Assembly: GCA_039654915.1 (NCBI GenBank)
Contig: CM077594.1
Span: 95,618,893-95,682,892, forward strand
Source: Aquilaria yunnanensis
Lineage: Eukaryota; Streptophyta; Magnoliopsida; Malvales; Thymelaeaceae
Length of the DNA stretch: 64,000 nt
Direction: 5' to 3'
Shown here in pieces: positions 59,701-64,000 of this stretch. Under the pieces are notes generated by a model. That model had not been told where the DNA came from, did not search any database, and saw only the letters and a list, made by a program, of their open reading frames with translations. Position numbers and translations under genes: made by a program. Every line of letters begins with the position of its first letter. Positions within the stretch are counted from its first letter, which is position 1.

Positions 59701-62425
59701 TTACTATCAAGAGTAAAGTAGATGGGAGTGTCGAGAGATATAGAGCCCGCCTTGTTGCAAAAGGTTTTACTCAAACCTATGGGATAGACTTCCAAGAGAC
59801 CTTTGCTTCGGTAGCTAAAATAAACTTGATTAAGGTCCTGTTGTCCCTGGCCATTAACTCCAATTGGCCCTTACACCAATTGGATGTTAAAAATGCTTTC
59901 CCTAATGGAGACCTTGAGGAAGAGGTATACATGAGTCCCCTACCAGGTTTTGAAGAAAGGTGTGGAAATGAGGAAGTATGCTGATTGAAGAAGTCATTGT
60001 ATGAACTTAAACAGTCACCAAGAGCTTGGTGTGAGCACTTTGGCAAGGTGATAAAGCATTATGGGTATGTTCAAAGTCAAGCTGATTATACAATTTTTTA
60101 CAGGCATTCAAATGATGGTAAAATAGCTATCTTGATAGTATACGTGGATGATATTATGTTAAATGGGGATGATTGTGATGGGCTGGAAAAGTTAAAAAAA
60201 AAATTGGCTGAGGAGTTTGAGATTAAAGATCTTGGGACATTAAAATACTTTCTTGGGATGGAGTTTGCTAGGTCTAAAGAAGGCATTTTTGTAAGGGTAA
60301 AATCCATCATGGGTCACCTAGCTTATTTTTTTGTCCTATTCGGGTACCTTACATTTATTTTGTCCTAGCAAGGTACCTTTCCTCTTATTGTGCGTCCTGT
60401 TCCACTACTTTCCGTCAAATTAATTGTTAAATTGGATGAAAAATGATGATGTGACATAAAAAAATACTAAAATAAATTGTAAAATAACACTTGTATTTTT
60501 CTAACTTTTCCTATCAACAATTTTAAACCCTAAACTTTGCCTATGACCTCCCTTGTCCCCTTCCTCCTTTTCTTGCTTTTCACCACCACTCCTTCTATTG
60601 TCCGGCCACCACCATCGTTGCAACTTGCTTGTTGTACACAACAACTTCAACAACAACATCATACCCATCGTTCCCCTAAAAAATCGATGATGGAAGTAAA
60701 AGGAAGGGCTGGGTCATGGCTCGATTTATGCAGACCTGCAATTTCCTCACCATCCTCAACGAACTTAAAAAAAAAAAAAATCAACCAAGCAAAAAATTGA
60801 ACAACCCAGAAAGCTACTCTTAAAAAATCAACAATCAACCACATGTAGCTTCCTAACAATTGAACAATCAGCGACTCAGTGATTGTTTTGGCAAAAATGC
60901 CGATAATTTGGCCCCTAATCATAGATTGATGGCGATGGCGGTGGCGGACTTCGTCATCTAGTGAGGCACTAATGATTCCTCTCCAATGCTGCATAAGATA
61001 AATCGTTGAACTTGGTTGGCGATTAAGTGACCGATTCGACTCCAAAATTGAAACGTTGCAATACAAGGTAAGGCTTGTAAGCCAATGCTAAACGGAGCCC
61101 CGCCGCTGTTGATGATAAGCTGATCTCCAAACCAGCACCAATGTCATTGATGTCGAGGCTCTCTTTATTGGATGCATGATGTCGGGGGTGACTGGAAATC
61201 AAATCAAATTGGGTGCGCGATCGAGATTGAAAATGGCTAGAAATTGGATCGGGTGCGTGAGATCAAGAACTGTTGGAAATTGGATCTTAATTTCTTCTCG
61301 TATGAGGTGTTGCAGGTGCAAGGTCGGAGACATGAGGCCATGGGCGGTGGGTCATGAGCTTGCTGGTGGTGGTGGCAATGATGGGGAGGAAGGAGGATAA
61401 ATTGGCGGCGGTGGAGAGGCTGGGCTAGGTGGTTCTGGGTTTTTCTAGATTTGTTTTGATTTGTTTCATGCAAGTGGTGTGAGGTAGATTCAGAAATTGA
61501 AGATGTTAAAAATTGAATATGTAAAATTATTGGTTTAGAAAGTTAGAGGATCAAAAGTGCTATTTTACAATTTATTTTAATCTTTATTTATGCCACATCA
61601 GCATTTTCTGTCTAGGTTAATGTTGGAATAATGGAATGTAGTTGATTAGGAAGCGCAATAGAAATAAAGGTACCTCGCTAAGACAATTTAAAGGTAAGGT
61701 AGCCATTTAGGACAAAAAAATAAGCTAGGTGACCCCCGGTGAATTTACCCATTTTTGTAAATCAGAAGAAATATGTCATTGACTTGCTTAATTAGACAAG
61801 TATGCTAGGGTGTAAACCTGCTAAAACTCTTATAGAACCTAATGTGAAACTACAACCTACAGAAACTGAGAATGTGAAAGACAGGGAGCATTATCATAGA
61901 CTCGTTGGGAGATTGATTTATCTATCCCATACATGCCCAAATATATCCTTCTCTGTTAATATGGTCAGCCAGTTTATGCATGCCCTAGGACCGGCACACT
62001 TTGAAGCTGTCTGCAGAATTTTAAGGTATCTAAAGGGGACACCAGGCAAATGACTACTGTTTAAGCCACAATGACACTTGCAGATTGAAGCCTACACAGA
62101 TGTAGATTGAGCTGGGAACATAGTAAACCAAAGATCCACTTCTGGATACTGTTCATCTGTAGGTGGTAACTTGGTTACATGGAGAAGCAAAAAACAGAAT
62201 GTGGTTGCTAGGAGCAGCGTTGAGGCTAAATTTAGAGCTGTAGCCCATGGTATTTGCGAGATCATGTGGATTAAAAGGCTGTTGGAAGAATTAAAGGCTA
62301 TAGAGTCATCTCCTATGAAGTTGTACTGTGACAACAAGGCAACAATCTCAATAGCACACAATCCAGTCCTTCATGACCACACAAAACATATGGAGGTTGA
62401 CAAGCATTCATTAAGGAGAAGATAG
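56760..62425 (+). pseudogene. Copia gag-pol remnant of the old element
   Basis: Recognisable in order but broken by many stops and frame changes: Gag (LNGDNFLRWSQSIRMY, about 56770), UBN2-type segment 57113-57631 with a decayed CCHC knuckle (WCDFCNRPCHTHETCWNY), protease WIIDSGASDHMT (about 57725), GAG-pre-integrase WHCCLGHPSFSCLKHL (58118), integrase (FIDDHTRLYWVY; NTPEQNGIAEHKNKH near 58575), reverse transcriptase (GCKWVFTIKSKVDGS; intact YVDD at 60141-60152), then, after the nested insertion, RNase H (61802-62425; MVTWRSKKQNVVARSSVEAKF, LYCDNKATISIAHNP). The gene is interrupted within the RT region at 60285-60294. No function is left. Confidence 0.9.
60295..61750. mobile_element. Mutator-like element B nested in the old Copia
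   Basis: 1,456 bp with a perfect 10-bp duplication atttttgtaa (60285-60294 and 61751-61760). The termini gggtaaaatccatcatgggt and the inverted accccccggtgaatttaccc-type end match element A (46352-47609), as do the following cacctagcttatttttttgtcct and aggtacctt blocks. The interior differs from A: it has GC-richer sequence at 60540-61440, including an unrecognised minus-strand ORF 61066-60659 (135 codons). This may be captured host sequence. Confidence 0.85.
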
Positions 62426-63621
62426 ATAATGGACTGGTTCATATGGAACACATTCCTATAGGAGAACAAGTAGCTAATTTCTTTAGTAAGGGACTACACA
62501 CAAAACAGTTCGATTTTCTAGTTGACAAGCTGGTTATGGAAGATATCTTTAAACCAGCTTGAGGGAGAGTGTTAGAAAATCAGGAAAAACATGTGCTATA
62601 ATTGTATATTAGCCGTAAATTCGTCATTGGCTATAACATATTTATTTAGATGCAAATCTGTGTATTTTAAGAAAATTCTGCGTAGGAATTATTCTTTCCT
62701 TAAATCAATGATTTAGTTTCCTAATTTAATGGTTTGTTATGAGCTGTAAATCACCATAAAAGAACAATCTCAATGACAGAATGCATTATTCCGTGCAAAC
62801 CTGTTTTTCAAATGGAACAAGAGTGGAAGAGACTGGCGGAGGAATGCTTATCCAGCATGAATCTCTACTCTGATGAGACTCGACATGGCTTTAAACACGC
62901 TTTGAGCTGGCTGAACCAGTGGGCTTGCTCACGATCTTTTGGGCTTGGCACCCGCATTCCTTGGGATGAAAAATTCCTTGCTGAGTCATTGTCTGACTCG
63001 ACAATATACATGGCTTTCTACACAGTTGCTCATTTATTGCAAAACGGTGACATGTATGGCAAGAGGACCGGTGAAGTGAAACCGGAGCAGATGACTGATG
63101 ACGTTTGGGACTTCCTTTTTTGTGGTGGACCTCATCCTAGAACATGCGGTATTGACGACTCCATTCTTAATAAGATGAAGCAGGAGTTTGAGTACTGGTA
63201 TCCGTTTGATCTGCGTGTCTCTGGTAAAGACCTCATCCAGAATCATTTGACATTCTGCATCTACAACCACACCGCTCTCATGGCCAAGCGTCACTGGCCT
63301 CGTGGATTCAGATGCAATGGGTACATTATGCTTAATTCTCAGAAAATGTCCAAGTCTACTGGAAATTTCAGAACGCTGCGCCAGGCCATTGAAGAGTTCT
63401 CAGCTGATGCCACACGGTTCTCTTTAGCTAATGCTGGTGATGGTCTAGATGATGCCAATTTTTTGTTTGAAACAGCAAATACTGCGATTCTGAGGCTCAC
63501 AAAAGAGATATCTTGGATGGAAGAACTACTGGCCTCGGAATCATCTCTGCGCATGGGTACCCCATATACTGTTGCCGATCAGGTTTTTGAGAACGAAATA
63601 AACACAGCTGATTTTAGTTAA

Positions 63622-64000
63622 AACATTACTTACTACTTGATTCATATATACAATGCATATGTGCAGTTATTGGAATATACTCCCTCCTATTTATTTTACT
63701 TGAGCTTTTAAACTTTTAAAACAAGTTTAGAAGACTCAATCCAACTTTTAGTGTTTTTACAGAAAAGACAAATATGAATAGTAATTTTTTTTTTCTTTTT
63801 TAAGGTAAAGTATCAAGTATTTTGAATTTTCTAAAAAAGGAATAAAAGCTCCTCTAAAGTTTACTCAAACCTACAATTTCATCCCCTTTATGAGATACAT
63901 GCATGAACTTATACTTATGCCTTTCAATATTGGTTTAAATGCTTTAATGGACCATTAAGGTTTAAGAATTGTACAAATGGAACCCCAGATTTCTAATCCA
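63622..64000. other. AT-rich DNA after the truncated synthetase
   Basis: Sequence homology to leucyl-tRNA synthetase ends near 63610. A phrase actccctcctatttattttact (63679) resembles a Stowaway end but its partner was not found inside the window. Confidence 0.4.

Larger units (their letters stand above)
56320..62810 (+). mobile_element. Old, decayed Ty1/Copia element inside the leucyl-tRNA synthetase copy
   Basis: LTRs at 56320-56559 and 62570-62810 (240 and 241 bp) differ at about 21 positions plus one indel by my count (about 9 percent), so the insertion is several million years old at usual plant rates. Target duplication ggaac at 56315-56319 and 62814-62818. Three extra bases (aat) separate the 3' LTR from the duplication and match the agt spacer between the 5' LTR and the primer site. 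The primer site is cggtatcagagc (56563-56574); the polypurine tract is gagggagag (62561-62569). A Mutator-like element is nested at 60295-61750. Confidence 0.95.
54753..63621 (+). pseudogene. Cytosolic leucyl-tRNA synthetase copy, split by a Copia element and C-terminally truncated
   Basis: Class I synthetase charging tRNA-Leu in the cytosol (eukaryotic/archaeal type, normally about 1,090 residues). The N-half 54753-56319 contains the HIGH-type motif HLGH in FPFPYRNGFLHLGHAFWLSK, then the editing (CP1) domain (ATLRPETMYGQTNAWVLP; TGIVTSVPSDAPDDY with the editing Asp). The C-half 62818-63621 has LNQWACSRSFGLGTRIPWDE, DLRVSGKDLIQNHL and KMSKS at 63343-63357. The two halves join exactly in frame once the Copia element and one duplication copy are removed. 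Lesions: extra T near 55206-55208 and one base lost near 55331-55334 (compensating, with TGA at 55212 between); loss of about 20 residues after MPIKA. Homology stops at about 63610, leaving out the anticodon-binding and C-terminal regions. No introns were seen. Confidence 0.9.

Noticed and set aside
54753..63621. Leucyl-tRNA synthetase copy as a processed retrocopy because no introns were seen
   Set aside because: The sequence upstream has a telo-box, TATA box and a short leader in normal spacing once the transposons are removed, which a retrocopy would not bring along. I cannot recall the native intron count with certainty, so this stays open.
1..64000. tRNA, rRNA or other structured RNA genes
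   Set aside because: Scanning by eye for clover-leaf arms and conserved tRNA boxes gave nothing convincing. The only tRNA-related sequences are the two retrotransposon primer sites.

Overview
The window is nuclear DNA of a flowering plant, most likely a eudicot. Introns are AT-rich with GT..AG borders, and the genes match plant families (BLISTER, an AMBRA1-like WD40 protein, the thylakoid protease CtpA, SMAP1, cytosolic leucyl-tRNA synthetase). Copia retrotransposons with initiator-Met tRNA primer sites, Stowaway-like MITEs and Mutator-like elements fill the rest. I do not name a species.

Layout. 1-8.8 kb: gene-poor DNA with a Mutator-type MITE, Stowaway-like MITEs and a larger degenerate inverted-repeat element. 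9.2-14.9 kb (minus): BLISTER homolog, eleven exons visible, N-terminal exon(s) missing. 15.7-16.7 kb: two head-to-head inverted copies of an F-box-associated gene fragment. 18.1-28.7 kb (plus): AMBRA1-like WD40 gene whose intron carries a young 4.75-kb Copia element (19879-24625). 30.7-31.5 kb: an imperfect tandem duplication. 32.3-32.5 kb (minus): small acidic protein SMAP1, the only host gene here that reads cleanly. 33.4-39.3 kb: terminal-inverted-repeat elements. 39.5-40.7 kb (plus): a small membrane protein of unknown function. 40.9-44.3 kb (minus): 3' two thirds of a CtpA protease. 46.3-63.6 kb: a leucyl-tRNA synthetase copy taken apart by nested insertions. Two Mutator-like elements sit in its promoter and leader; one is a 7,040-bp near-palindrome. 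An old Copia element sits inside its coding region, and a further Mutator-like element sits inside that Copia.

Main observations. (1) The 7-kb palindrome at 47649-54688 has 9-bp target duplications, no credible ORF, arms of A-rich micro-repeats and degenerate telomere-like repeats, and a core of about 100 KpnI-site (GGTACC) monomers of 21-22 bp. These form a seven-monomer higher-order unit of about 152 bp that flips orientation once. (2) Almost every host gene has frameshifts, nonsense codons or missing ends, while a recent 4-kb Copia ORF in the same DNA has no frameshift. The lesions therefore look like real decay of a gene block rather than base-calling noise, although this cannot be proven here. 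(3) Removing the insertions conceptually gives back a compact leucyl-tRNA synthetase promoter (telo-box, TATA box, short leader, ATG) and a continuous reading frame across the Copia site.

Exon borders, lesions and repeat ends were read by eye. Protein identities rest on remembered family sequence patterns, not on a database search.
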